Shown: positions 1 through 7,048 of the stretch, piece after piece
Position numbering within the stretch: the stretch's first letter is position 1
How the letters are laid out: every line of letters starts with the position of its first letter
Assembly (NCBI GenBank): GCA_002171315.2
Contig: NHFS02000021.1
Coordinates: 4,937-20,381 of the forward strand
DNA length: 15,445 nucleotides
Source of the DNA: Euryarchaeota archaeon TMED117
GTDB lineage: Archaea > Thermoplasmatota > Poseidoniia > Poseidoniales > Poseidoniaceae
Direction of reading: 5' to 3'
Translations under genes and position numbers: made by a program
The notes under the pieces: model-generated
Databases searched by the model: none
Told to the model about the DNA's origin: nothing
Seen by the model: only the letters and a program-made list of their open reading frames with translations

Positions 1-914
1 AGTGATGGTCTTCCTGCTGTCTTTCTTGCAAAAGATTCGGAGACAACATCATTTGATATCGATTGTTTTTGTTGCCAATAACCCGCTAAACCAAGAGCAA
101 AAAGCAGGATTATTCCTTGTAATGTTGCTCCACCAAGAACCAGTAGACTCGCTTCTGTTCTGTAATTGTAGATGCCTGCTGCGCCACCTTCTACAGCCAT
201 CAATGCCTCAAGAGTCCACATATCTGGAGCAAGCCATCGAACCAAAGCAAATGATGTGAATGAAAATATGAATGCGAAAAGAAAAGCTGAACCAATAGAG
301 GTTCTCAACATTGGCCACCAAAAATATCTCGCTCGGCTGAATCGAGTTTTTCCGATAGGCAGTAAGCGAATTGACTCCTCAAATCGAGGAGGGATTGTTG
401 CGATTTTTGGTTCAACAAAACGAATGACAAGGGCAATATTAAACCAAGCATGGGCCAGTAATAAGGCAATAATGTGGCCAGAGTTTTCGATTCCAGTTGA
501 ATCGGATAGCCAACCGATAAATCCAGTTTCAAATCTGAGATCGATTCCAATGGATTCTATTGCCCCTCCTGTTTTGAAAAGAGCAAGAAATCCCATTGCT
601 GCAACGATGGTTGGAGTGACAAAAGGGAGGGTTAATGCTGCTCTAATGAAATTCAGGTGCTTCCATTGATGTCTGCCTAGCCACCATGCGATGGGCAATC
701 CGATTGCAATGGTCAGTGTTGCAGAAAGTAGTGCTTGGATGAATGAGAAATAGAGTGCTTCACTTCCTAATGGATGGTCTGGCAATGAATACATTGCAGT
801 AAACGGGTCTTTCCCAGTTACATCGATCAATCGTTCAACTGCAAGATATATCGGGATGAGGATTAATCCCAAGTATACGAAAATGGGTACATTTCGAATA
901 CTGCGCAATGTCAT
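1..914 (-). CDS. thiP: Thiamine ABC transporter permease (ThiP-like), partial
   Basis: Inner-membrane permease of an ABC importer, probably for thiamine, since it follows a ThiB-type binding protein by only 9 bases. The frame is open from ATG at 914 to the left edge (304 complete codons, no stop), so the C-terminus is missing. Hydrophobic segments lie near residues 10-28, 55-79, 93-112, 146-166, 205-228 and 256-279. A cytoplasmic EAA-type loop is visible around residues 179-208 (EESIRLLPIGKTRFSRARYF), the contact site for the ATPase. Bacterial ThiP is about 530 residues with two permease halves, so this fragment fits the first half. The ATPase gene thiQ would be expected beyond the edge. An iron(III)-type permease is the alternative on permease sequence alone; the binding protein favours thiamine. 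The Shine-Dalgarno site is weak, and translation may be coupled to thiB. Confidence 0.85.
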   Translation of the reverse strand, partial: MTLRSIRNVPIFVYLGLILIPIYLAVERLIDVTGKDPFTAMYSLPDHPLGSEALYFSFIQALLSATLTIAIGLPIAWWLGRHQWKHLNFIRAALTLPFVTPTIVAAMGFLALFKTGGAIESIGIDLRFETGFIGWLSDSTGIENSGHIIALLLAHAWFNIALVIRFVEPKIATIPPRFEESIRLLPIGKTRFSRARYFWWPMLRTSIGSAFLFAFIFSFTSFALVRWLAPDMWTLEALMAVEGGAAGIYNYRTEASLLVLGGATLQGIILLFALGLAGYWQQKQSISNDVVSESFARKTAGRPS

Positions 915-923
915 GACTTCAAC

Positions 924-2036
924 TCAGATTGAGTTTGTAGAATCTCGCCATTCCTTGAGCCAATTCTCCATTTCTTGACCGATGCGATCCATTTCAATGG
1001 TTGACGGCTGAGTAGGAACAGGGCTATGATACCTGTATCCGTTTGTCTCAGGGAGGTCTTTGCCCTCCAAAACTGAATACATCAAATTGTTTTCAGGCAT
1101 GTTTGTATTCACCTCATCAGTGAGTAAAAATTCGATGAAGGCGTTAACTGCATTCTTGGAACCTCCTCCATTGACAGATGCGGCATATTCAACTTGGGAA
1201 AATGAAGCGAAGTCAATATCGACAGCAGCAGAAATTGTTGAATTTTCACCATAAAATGCTTCGACACCAGGGGAGTGGCAATATGATACTGTAAGCCATG
1301 CATCACCTATGTGCCCCTCATTCCATATTCCATAGCCTCCAGTGTAGTGTGTTTCGTATGCTTCAGTCCATCCGCTTGTGAAAATTGCATCATTTTCTGC
1401 CATTTCAGTCCACCAATCAAATGCAGTCATATTGCTTTGTTGTTGCTCAAAATAGTCAATGGTTGCAACCATGAACGCTCTTCCTGGGGATGATGTAACT
1501 GGGCTAGGAAATGCAGTTCTTCCTTTCCATTCAGGCGATGTTAGTTCTTCGAGTGTAGACGGGAAGGAGATATTATTTTCACTCAATGCCTGCGTATCTG
1601 TATTTAGACAAATATAGCCCTGATCAAAGGGAACTGCTTTGTTGCCACTGTAAGGGGCTGTCGCCTTAGAGTCGAGGTTTGGAATCTCTGCATTATGTTC
1701 ATCTAGTAAATCAAATTGTAACGCAGTCTGAAGATATGTATTGTCGAGTCCGAGCGCTAGATCAGCCTGTGGGTTGTCTTGTGTGAGTAAAAGGTGTTCG
1801 AGAATACCTCCGGCATCATCTGTTCGAATCATCTCAACTTGAACGCCAGTCTGATTTGTAAATTCATTTAGAACATCATCTGTAATTGCAATAATATCGT
1901 ATGTGACGATTGTAAGGACACAATCATCGCCCGAATCCAGTCCATCATTGCATACAAGTTCTTCATTTGAAGTGCCAAGACATCCACTAAGTGGGAGGAT
2001 TAGCATCAATAATGCTACAACAAGGTGTAATTTCAG
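924..2036 (-). CDS. thiB: Thiamine-binding lipoprotein of ABC transporter (ThiB/TbpA family)
   Basis: Extracellular solute-binding protein that captures thiamine or its phosphates and delivers them to the ThiP permease. Recognisable ThiB family stretches are ADLALGLDNTYLQTAL, PFDQGY, SSPGRAF, TSGWTEAY, VSYCHSPG, NNLMY and a C-terminal WLKEW. The start at 2036 is a CTG. It gives the N-terminus (M)KLHLVVALLMLILPLSGC, a complete lipoprotein signal with a lysine n-region and lipobox LSGC (Cys19). The first TTG/ATG in frame (2009/2006) would leave only seven to nine residues before the Cys and no charge. GGAGG at 2044-2048 sits 7 bases before the CTG, and CTGA overlaps the stop of the upstream regulator. 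The mature protein would be lipid-anchored facing outside. Length is about 370 residues, slightly longer than bacterial TbpA. Family assignment is firm; the exact ligand form is not shown. Confidence 0.9.
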   Translation of the reverse strand: MKLHLVVALLMLILPLSGCLGTSNEELVCNDGLDSGDDCVLTIVTYDIIAITDDVLNEFTNQTGVQVEMIRTDDAGGILEHLLLTQDNPQADLALGLDNTYLQTALQFDLLDEHNAEIPNLDSKATAPYSGNKAVPFDQGYICLNTDTQALSENNISFPSTLEELTSPEWKGRTAFPSPVTSSPGRAFMVATIDYFEQQQSNMTAFDWWTEMAENDAIFTSGWTEAYETHYTGGYGIWNEGHIGDAWLTVSYCHSPGVEAFYGENSTISAAVDIDFASFSQVEYAASVNGGGSKNAVNAFIEFLLTDEVNTNMPENNLMYSVLEGKDLPETNGYRYHSPVPTQPSTIEMDRIGQEMENWLKEWRDSTNSI

Positions 2037-2896
2037 TTAGAACCCTCCAAGGCATGGATGAGGTTGTGACATCGGTCAACGACTTCGAGTGGGTTGGTTG
2101 CAAGGACATAGAGCGAAGGTTCCCAGCCAAAATCACCGATGTCTAGAATCGCATCGATGCTGCCTTTCATTTGTTCAATACCATCTCTATCACCGTCTGC
2201 AAGGGTCCATCCAAGTTGCTCACAAGCATCTCGAACAGCATCAATATCAGTTCCATCGTGGTCGCCGGGAGGCCGGATGTTGATGATTGAGTTTTTACTT
2301 GTGTCCATTTTACGTACTTCAAGTAAGATTCCAGCAAGGGTCTTTGATGAACCAAATTCAGGTCGGCTATGGGTTCGTAATACATCGCCAACTGCTGTGA
2401 CCTTGCCTGGAATTGAAGCAACCTCTTCCGTTGTTGTTGCATTCTCCATGCAGGATGCAATATTCAGTCCAACTTGTGGGAGAACCGGTAAAATCAACTT
2501 CGAATCAAGTCGACTTATTGCCCATTCTAGTCTTCGAATCAGAGCTTGCTCCTTTTGGTCTGCTTCCAAGTCCATCCCTGTGAATGTTTTGTCATATCGA
2601 AGAGCTTGATTATTTCCAAATTGGAATTCGATAACAAATCGCTGACGGAGTAGGGTTTCCTCTGGTCCAATCGCAATCAAGCCTGATGCAATTTCCTTTG
2701 CCCATCCATCGACAGTGAGCGAATCAGCAGAACCTGGAAGATCTAGAATCGGTTTTTGATATTGACGAGAGACTGTGCTTTGAGTTGTGCCTAACATGTT
2801 TGCAATATCCATTTGAGACCAGCCTTGTGATCGTAATTCTCGCGATAGTTGCATGTGTAATCGTGTAAGCCATTTGTCTCCGTTCTCTCCTAGCAT
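2033..2896 (-). CDS. thiR: HTH-ThiN thiamine regulator (ThiR type)
   Basis: Predicted transcription regulator of thiamine genes. Residues about 15-46 form a helix-turn-helix (LSRELRSQGWSQMDIANMLG followed by TTQSTVSR). Residues about 117-283 form a ThiN domain: VLPQVGLNIA, a SIPGKVTAVGD stretch, PEFGSS, SIINIR and a late DIGDFGWEP. ThiN is a thiamine-phosphate synthase domain in ThiDN, while archaeal HTH-ThiN proteins (ThiR) are established thiamine-responsive regulators. In enzymatic ThiN, as I recall it, the segment after PEFG reads roughly ASSHVAR; here it is SSKTLAG, so the His and Arg are absent, in keeping with a sensor rather than an enzyme. The gene heads the operon and overlaps thiB by 4 bases (CTGA), which implies autoregulated control of thiamine uptake. 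ATG 2896 lies close behind a TATA-like box. Whether it binds thiamine phosphate or diphosphate is not visible. Confidence 0.85.
   Translation of the reverse strand: MLGENGDKWLTRLHMQLSRELRSQGWSQMDIANMLGTTQSTVSRQYQKPILDLPGSADSLTVDGWAKEIASGLIAIGPEETLLRQRFVIEFQFGNNQALRYDKTFTGMDLEADQKEQALIRRLEWAISRLDSKLILPVLPQVGLNIASCMENATTTEEVASIPGKVTAVGDVLRTHSRPEFGSSKTLAGILLEVRKMDTSKNSIINIRPPGDHDGTDIDAVRDACEQLGWTLADGDRDGIEQMKGSIDAILDIGDFGWEPSLYVLATNPLEVVDRCHNLIHALEGSN
2043..2048 (-). promoter_or_regulatory. Shine-Dalgarno site that decides the CTG start of thiB
   Basis: GGAGGG on the minus strand lies inside the last codons of the upstream regulator. GGAGG (2044-2048) is separated by 7 bases from CTG at 2036. 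No comparable site precedes TTG 2009 or ATG 2006. This supports initiation at CTG by translational coupling. Confidence 0.7.
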
Positions 2897-2910
2897 GGTG
2901 TTACGAAAAG

Positions 2911-2918
2911 ACCCGGGT
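2911..2918. promoter_or_regulatory. Candidate operator, palindrome ACCCGGGT
   Basis: A perfect 8-base GC-rich palindrome in an otherwise AT-rich intergenic region. It lies between the minus-strand TATA-like box (2926-2935) and the predicted transcription start of thiR near 2905, where a bound protein would block initiation. It could be the ThiR site, but I do not know a verified ThiR motif to match it against. Confidence 0.35.
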
Positions 2919-2925
2919 TATTCAA

Positions 2926-2935
2926 TGTATTTATT
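2926..2935 (-). promoter_or_regulatory. TATA-like box for thiR-thiB-thiP
   Basis: AATAAATACA on the minus strand, centred about 34 bases before ATG 2896. Archaeal initiation about 25 bases downstream would give a start near 2905 and a leader of roughly 9 bases. Confidence 0.45.
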
Positions 2936-2945
2936 CCCTCATGCG

Positions 2946-2960
2946 TTATGCATAAATTAT
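2946..2960 (+). promoter_or_regulatory. TATA-like box of the decarboxylase, with palindrome TTATGCATAA
   Basis: CATAAATTAT (2951-2960) is the best plus-strand TATA candidate in the 120-base divergent region and would give a transcript start near 2980 and a 36-base leader to ATG 3017. It overlaps a 10-base perfect palindrome (2946-2955), which could be an operator or chance in AT-rich DNA. I see no THI-box riboswitch signature in this intergenic region. Confidence 0.35.
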
Positions 2961-3016
2961 TTGACTTCATGATTCAACAGGGACGTTCAAAGACCTCATA
3001 GGACAGCCTTAGATTC

Positions 3017-4432
3017 ATGGGGGCAGAGGAATTTCTAGATGAAGTCTTATTTCGTGTCAAAGATTTCTTGAATCGTTCTCAGAAAGAAGATATTATCCGA
3101 AGTAGTTTGTCTCGTGATTCACTTGGGAAAACAGTAGATCTGAAACTCCCGATAGAAGGTCATGGAATTGACGCTGCTCTCGATGATATTGATTCAGTAC
3201 TTCGTCATTCAGTTCACACAACGGCCCCTGGGTTCATGAATCCGTTATGGGGTGGGATGTCCATTGCTTCGATTGCTGGAGAATTGGTTACTGCTGCGAC
3301 AAATACGGCAATGTATACTTACGAAATCGCTCCAGTAGCTACGTTAATCGAATCCACCATCATATCACGAATGGGTGAACTGGCAGGATTTTCAACATCC
3401 AAAGGGACTTTGACAACAGGTGGCTCGAATGGGAATATGCTTGGTTTGCTTTGTGCAAGGCAATCAATGGATCAAAAATCATCATCTCTTGGATTTGATG
3501 GACGTAATTCTGTTGTTTTCGTCTCTGAAGAGGCACATTATTCGTATAGCATAGCGGCCAATGTAATTGGCATAGGATTCATGAATTTAATCAAAGTACG
3601 ATGTGACGATGATGGAAGAATGCGACCAGACTCTCTAGAAGAAGAGATACAAAGAGCACTAAATTCTGGACAACGTCCATTCGCAGTACTTGCAACGAGT
3701 GGCACAACCGTTCGAGGATCGTTTGACCCTCTTCGTCCACTCGCTGAAATCTCTCATCGACACAATCTTTGGATGCATGTTGATGCTGCATGGGGCGGTG
3801 CTTGTCTGTTTTCAAACCAATATCGTTCTTTGATGGATGGAATTGAACTCGCTGACAGTTTTTGTTGGGATGCACATAAAATGATGGGCATACCACTAAT
3901 TTGCTCCGCATTTATTGTCAAAGATGGAGACATTCTACGTCAGGTATGTTCGACTGGCACTGAAGCCCATTACCTCTATCATGGCGAAGCAGAGGATGTC
4001 GATCTTGGGCGTTACTCCCTGCAATGTGGTCGGAGAAATGATGCTCTAAAGTTATGGCTTGCATGGCGTGAGATTGGAGATGCTGGTTGGGCAACAATGG
4101 TCGATCGATTTATGGAGCTTGCAACCTATCTTGAACTCAAAGTAGAATCAACACCTGAGTTGGAAATGGCTTCATCACGAATGTGGACAAATGTTTGTTT
4201 CCGTTATGTTGGGAATACTGATCCAGAAAAACTCAATTCTCTGAATGTTGAATTACGTCACAGACTATTGCAAGATGGTCGATTTATGGTTAGTAAGAGC
4301 ACTATTGATGAACAAATTATTCTTCGTTCAGTTATTTCCAATAATCAGATTACTGAACAGAGTCTCGATTCCTATATTGAAAAAATCGTGGAATTAGGGC
4401 GGGATATTGAGAGAGGCCTCCCCGCTGAGTAG
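3017..4432 (+). CDS. Group II PLP-dependent amino acid decarboxylase (GAD/CSAD/PanP-like)
   Basis: Cytoplasmic pyridoxal-phosphate enzyme expected to decarboxylate an acidic amino acid. Visible motifs in order are TTGGSNGNMLGL (133-144), EEAHYS with His174 stacking on PLP, TSGTT (228-232), HVDAAWGG with Asp256, and WDAHK with Lys288 as Schiff-base lysine. Further on, YSLQCGRRNDALKLWLAWR and TNVCF closely follow the glutamate / cysteine-sulfinate / PanP-type aspartate decarboxylase pattern. Length (471) also fits that branch and not archaeal MfnA (about 390). The product could be GABA, beta-alanine or hypotaurine; substrate cannot be decided here. beta-Alanine for coenzyme A is one possibility. 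ATG 3017 has no good Shine-Dalgarno site. gcvT follows within about 44 bases, so cotranscription with the glycine cleavage genes is likely, though a metabolic link is unproven. Confidence 0.88.
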   Translation: MGAEEFLDEVLFRVKDFLNRSQKEDIIRSSLSRDSLGKTVDLKLPIEGHGIDAALDDIDSVLRHSVHTTAPGFMNPLWGGMSIASIAGELVTAATNTAMYTYEIAPVATLIESTIISRMGELAGFSTSKGTLTTGGSNGNMLGLLCARQSMDQKSSSLGFDGRNSVVFVSEEAHYSYSIAANVIGIGFMNLIKVRCDDDGRMRPDSLEEEIQRALNSGQRPFAVLATSGTTVRGSFDPLRPLAEISHRHNLWMHVDAAWGGACLFSNQYRSLMDGIELADSFCWDAHKMMGIPLICSAFIVKDGDILRQVCSTGTEAHYLYHGEAEDVDLGRYSLQCGRRNDALKLWLAWREIGDAGWATMVDRFMELATYLELKVESTPELEMASSRMWTNVCFRYVGNTDPEKLNSLNVELRHRLLQDGRFMVSKSTIDEQIILRSVISNNQITEQSLDSYIEKIVELGRDIERGLPAE

Positions 4433-4476
4433 TCAATGAAACGAAACTTTGAGAACTAAAATGGAGTAGTGTGAAT

Positions 4477-5592
4477 ATGAACAATGATGAACCAGTAAGG
4501 ACAGCCCTTTTTGAGGAACATAAAACGATGGGAGGGAACCTTGTAGATTTCCATGGGTTTGAATTGCCAATATGGTATTCAAACATCAAGTCAGAACATA
4601 TCGCAACACGTGAAGGTGCAGGAATCTTCGATGTATCTCACATGGGGACATTTCGTTTCTCTGGTGAACGTGTTATGGAGTGGTTACAATCATGCGCAAC
4701 ACAGAACGTGACTGCCGTTTCACCAGGCAGATGTGCTTACACTCATTTTCTCGATCATGATGGATTCATCATTGATGACATGATTTTTGCAGTTGTTTCG
4801 GAGACTGAGATCCTTGGAGTTCCAAACGCATCAATGATCGACGTCATGTGGAATTGGTTCCAACAACTTAATCCAGAACAGATGGGCGTCACTTTAGAGA
4901 ATCTCTCGCCATCGATGTCGATCATCGCTCTTCAAGGTCCAACAAGCAAAGAGATGTTGAACGCGGCATTTGGGGAAGGTCAACATGTTGGCCGTTTCAA
5001 ATGGAGTGCATTATCTGAAAACAACCTTGGTGTAACTGGCTGGATTCAAGGAACAGGTTACACTGGTGAAGCAGGATATGAGATATTTGTCCCAAACGAA
5101 GATGTTGTGGCTGTATGGAGGGCTCTTGCTGAAGCTGGAGCGACACCCATTGGATTAGGTGCTAGAGATACATTACGACTGGAAAAGGGATATCTTCTCT
5201 CTGGAGTTGACTTCCTATGGCCTAGCCTGGATGATGGATCACACACATTTCTGGCAAGAGATTCGTGGGAAACGAATGTGCCATTTGGATTAAACCTTGG
5301 TCATGAGTTCATTGGTAAATCTCGTGTCATTTCTCATTCTGATTCAGATGCACGCTGGTGGGGAATCAAGTATCTCGAACGAGGTCCATTGCCGCGACCA
5401 GGTAAAGTTGTCACGAGCTTGGATGGTTCTACAATCGGGGAACTTACCTCAGGAGCACCCTCGCCTTCACTGGGTAATACAGGCATTGGGATTGGCTACA
5501 TTTCTGGTGTGAAAGAAGGTGATGAAGTCTTGATTGCAGCAAGTCCAAGGTCTTCTGTAAGGGCCGTAATTGTACGACCACCATTCGTCTGA
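4477..5592 (+). CDS. gcvT: Glycine cleavage system T protein (aminomethyltransferase)
   Basis: Transfers the methylene group from aminomethyl-lipoyl H protein to tetrahydrofolate (or an archaeal C1 carrier), releasing ammonia. Family motifs: an N-terminal FEEHKTMGGNLVDFHGFELP, GIFDVSHMG, a GFIIDD segment carrying the expected catalytic Asp, TGYTGEAGYEIF, GLGARDTLRLEKGY, and a C-terminal beta-barrel domain with LTSGAPSPSLG. Length of about 371 is normal. Start choice: GTG 4471 or ATG 4477; GGAG at 4463-4466 is 4 bases from the GTG and 10 from the ATG. I prefer ATG, and the difference is only two residues. First of three gcv genes in the order T-PA-PB; gcvH is absent from the window. A sarcosine- or dimethylglycine-type GcvT homologue is unlikely given the gcvP neighbours. 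Confidence 0.93.
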   Translation: MNNDEPVRTALFEEHKTMGGNLVDFHGFELPIWYSNIKSEHIATREGAGIFDVSHMGTFRFSGERVMEWLQSCATQNVTAVSPGRCAYTHFLDHDGFIIDDMIFAVVSETEILGVPNASMIDVMWNWFQQLNPEQMGVTLENLSPSMSIIALQGPTSKEMLNAAFGEGQHVGRFKWSALSENNLGVTGWIQGTGYTGEAGYEIFVPNEDVVAVWRALAEAGATPIGLGARDTLRLEKGYLLSGVDFLWPSLDDGSHTFLARDSWETNVPFGLNLGHEFIGKSRVISHSDSDARWWGIKYLERGPLPRPGKVVTSLDGSTIGELTSGAPSPSLGNTGIGIGYISGVKEGDEVLIAASPRSSVRAVIVRPPFV

Positions 5593-5652
5593 AACAGTTT
5601 CCAAATCCTGATGGCTCAATGACGAATATTATGAGCGCTACGCGATTGGTTC

Positions 5653-5672
5653 AGCACACCTGCGGAGGTGCT
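5653..5672 (+). promoter_or_regulatory. Hairpin enclosing the gcvPA ribosome binding site
   Basis: AGCACACCT (5653-5661) can pair with AGGTGCT (5666-5672) around a GCGG loop, giving seven pairs with a two-base bulge. The 3' arm and loop contain the Shine-Dalgarno GGAGGTG (5664-5670) for ATG 5678, and TTT follows the stem. It may gate translation of gcvPA or act as a weak terminator or attenuator. It sits in the 85-base gap after gcvT, which holds no clear TATA box. It could be chance. Confidence 0.4.
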
Positions 5673-5677
5673 TTTCA

Positions 5678-7048
5678 ATGGTTGACCAACTCCCGAATCT
5701 AGGACGAGAAAAAGAAATGCTTCAAGAAATGGGTTTCGACTCGATTGATGCGTTGTTTGCGGATGTTCCTGCTGGGGTTCGTATGAACGAGGATCTCCCC
5801 CTCCCTGATGCTCAAAGTGAAGAAGAACTACTTGCTGATGCAAAGCGTCTTCTCGGGTCCAATGTTGCTCTTGGTGACAAGGTATCTTTCCTTGGTGCAG
5901 GTTTGTATCGTAACTTCGTTCCATCCAGCGTTTTTCAGTTGATTACTCGTGGTGAATTTCTCACATCCTACACGCCATACCAGCCTGAAGTCTCTCAAGG
6001 AATGCTGCAGGCAATGTGGGAGTTTCAGTCGCTTATTTCTGAATTAATTGCTATGCCTGTTACAAATCTCTCTCTCTACGATGGGTCTACCGCAGCCGCT
6101 GAAGCGATTACGTGTGCTGTACGTGTACACAATCGAAAGGCCGAGCAGAAGAATACAGTATACATCTCCGAACTTACACCACCTGATCGATGTTCAGTCA
6201 TCCACAATTACTGTCAAGGCGCTGGAATTGAGATTAAGAAACTGAGGCATGATGAAAACGGTCTCATCAATCTCGATGATGTAGCTAATGCTGCAGGATC
6301 ATGTGCTGTATATGTCGAACAACCAAATCCACTTGGTATCATCGATGGTGGCTATCCGAAGTTGAAAGAAATTATTGGAGAACATACAGCACTCATTGTT
6401 GCCATACAACCAGTTTCCCTAGGACTTGTTGAAGCGCCAGGAAACTATGGTGCGGATATTGTTGTAGGCGAAGGACAACCTCTCGGAAGTCCAATCACTG
6501 CAGGAGGGCCAATTTACGGAATCTTTGGATGCACCAAGCCATACCTACGTCTAATGCCAGGTCGAATTGTTGGAAGAAGCATCGATGTCGATGGGAAAGA
6601 AGCATATTGTCTGACTCTCTCAACTCGTGAGCAACATATCAGACGACACCGTGCAACCTCAAACATCTGTACAAACGAGACACTTATCGCTTTAATGGGA
6701 GCGATGCATATGTCTCTTCTTGGGCCGGAAGGTCTTGAAGAGTTAGCAATACGAAACATGGCTGCATGCACGTATGCGAAACAGAAAATTGCATCTATCC
6801 CAGGGTTATCCATTGTTCACGAGCACCAGTCACACTTCAATGAATTTGCAATCGAAGTTCCAGATTCTGGTAAAAATTGCTTGAAGTATCTCGAGGAAAA
6901 GGGAATAATTGGTGGATTTGATCTTTCATGGTGGTATCCCAACCAATCAAATCGTTTGTTACTCACGTTTACCGACCAGACCTCTGGTGATGATATCGAA
7001 CGACTTTCGTTAAGTCTTGAATCATGGGTAAAGGAGGTGGCTGCATGA
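5678..7048 (+). CDS. gcvPA: Glycine dehydrogenase (decarboxylating) subunit 1, P protein N-terminal half
   Basis: Half of the split P protein that decarboxylates glycine and loads the aminomethyl group on the H-protein lipoyl arm. Signatures are NLSLYDGSTAAAEA near residues 127-140, VGEGQPLGSP, the GGPIYGIFGC region, LMPGRIVGRSIDVDG and TLSTREQHIRRHRATSNIC. The subunit has no PLP lysine, as expected, because that residue is in subunit 2. Length 456 is typical (about 440-450). ATG 5678 follows GGAGGTG by 7 bases. The 3' end overlaps gcvPB by ATGA, which supports coupled synthesis of a 1:1 complex. A two-gene P protein is usual in archaea and Bacillus-type bacteria. Confidence 0.95.
   Translation: MVDQLPNLGREKEMLQEMGFDSIDALFADVPAGVRMNEDLPLPDAQSEEELLADAKRLLGSNVALGDKVSFLGAGLYRNFVPSSVFQLITRGEFLTSYTPYQPEVSQGMLQAMWEFQSLISELIAMPVTNLSLYDGSTAAAEAITCAVRVHNRKAEQKNTVYISELTPPDRCSVIHNYCQGAGIEIKKLRHDENGLINLDDVANAAGSCAVYVEQPNPLGIIDGGYPKLKEIIGEHTALIVAIQPVSLGLVEAPGNYGADIVVGEGQPLGSPITAGGPIYGIFGCTKPYLRLMPGRIVGRSIDVDGKEAYCLTLSTREQHIRRHRATSNICTNETLIALMGAMHMSLLGPEGLEELAIRNMAACTYAKQKIASIPGLSIVHEHQSHFNEFAIEVPDSGKNCLKYLEEKGIIGGFDLSWWYPNQSNRLLLTFTDQTSGDDIERLSLSLESWVKEVAA

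Noticed and set aside
172..669. Plus-strand open frame of 165 codons
   Set aside because: Antisense to the continuous minus-strand permease frame, which has membrane helices and an EAA loop; the plus-strand product shows no family motif.
2139..2609. Plus-strand open frame of 156 codons
   Set aside because: Lies wholly inside the HTH-ThiN regulator on the other strand; no recognisable motif or ribosome site.
2897..3016. TPP riboswitch before the thiamine operon
   Set aside because: No CTGAGA THI-box element is visible and the predicted leader is about 9 bases, too short for an aptamer.
3017..4432. Archaeal tyrosine/aspartate decarboxylase MfnA
   Set aside because: The protein is longer (471) and has the QCGRxxD...KLWLxW and TNVCF patterns of the GAD/CSAD/PanP branch.
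5593..5677. Glycine riboswitch before gcvPA
   Set aside because: Only 85 bases, with a single short hairpin; too small for the known tandem or single glycine aptamer and no conserved core seen.
7024..7044. Earlier ATG for gcvPB
   Set aside because: Adds seven Gly/Lys-rich residues, lacks a Shine-Dalgarno site, and the strong GGAGGTG points to ATG 7045.
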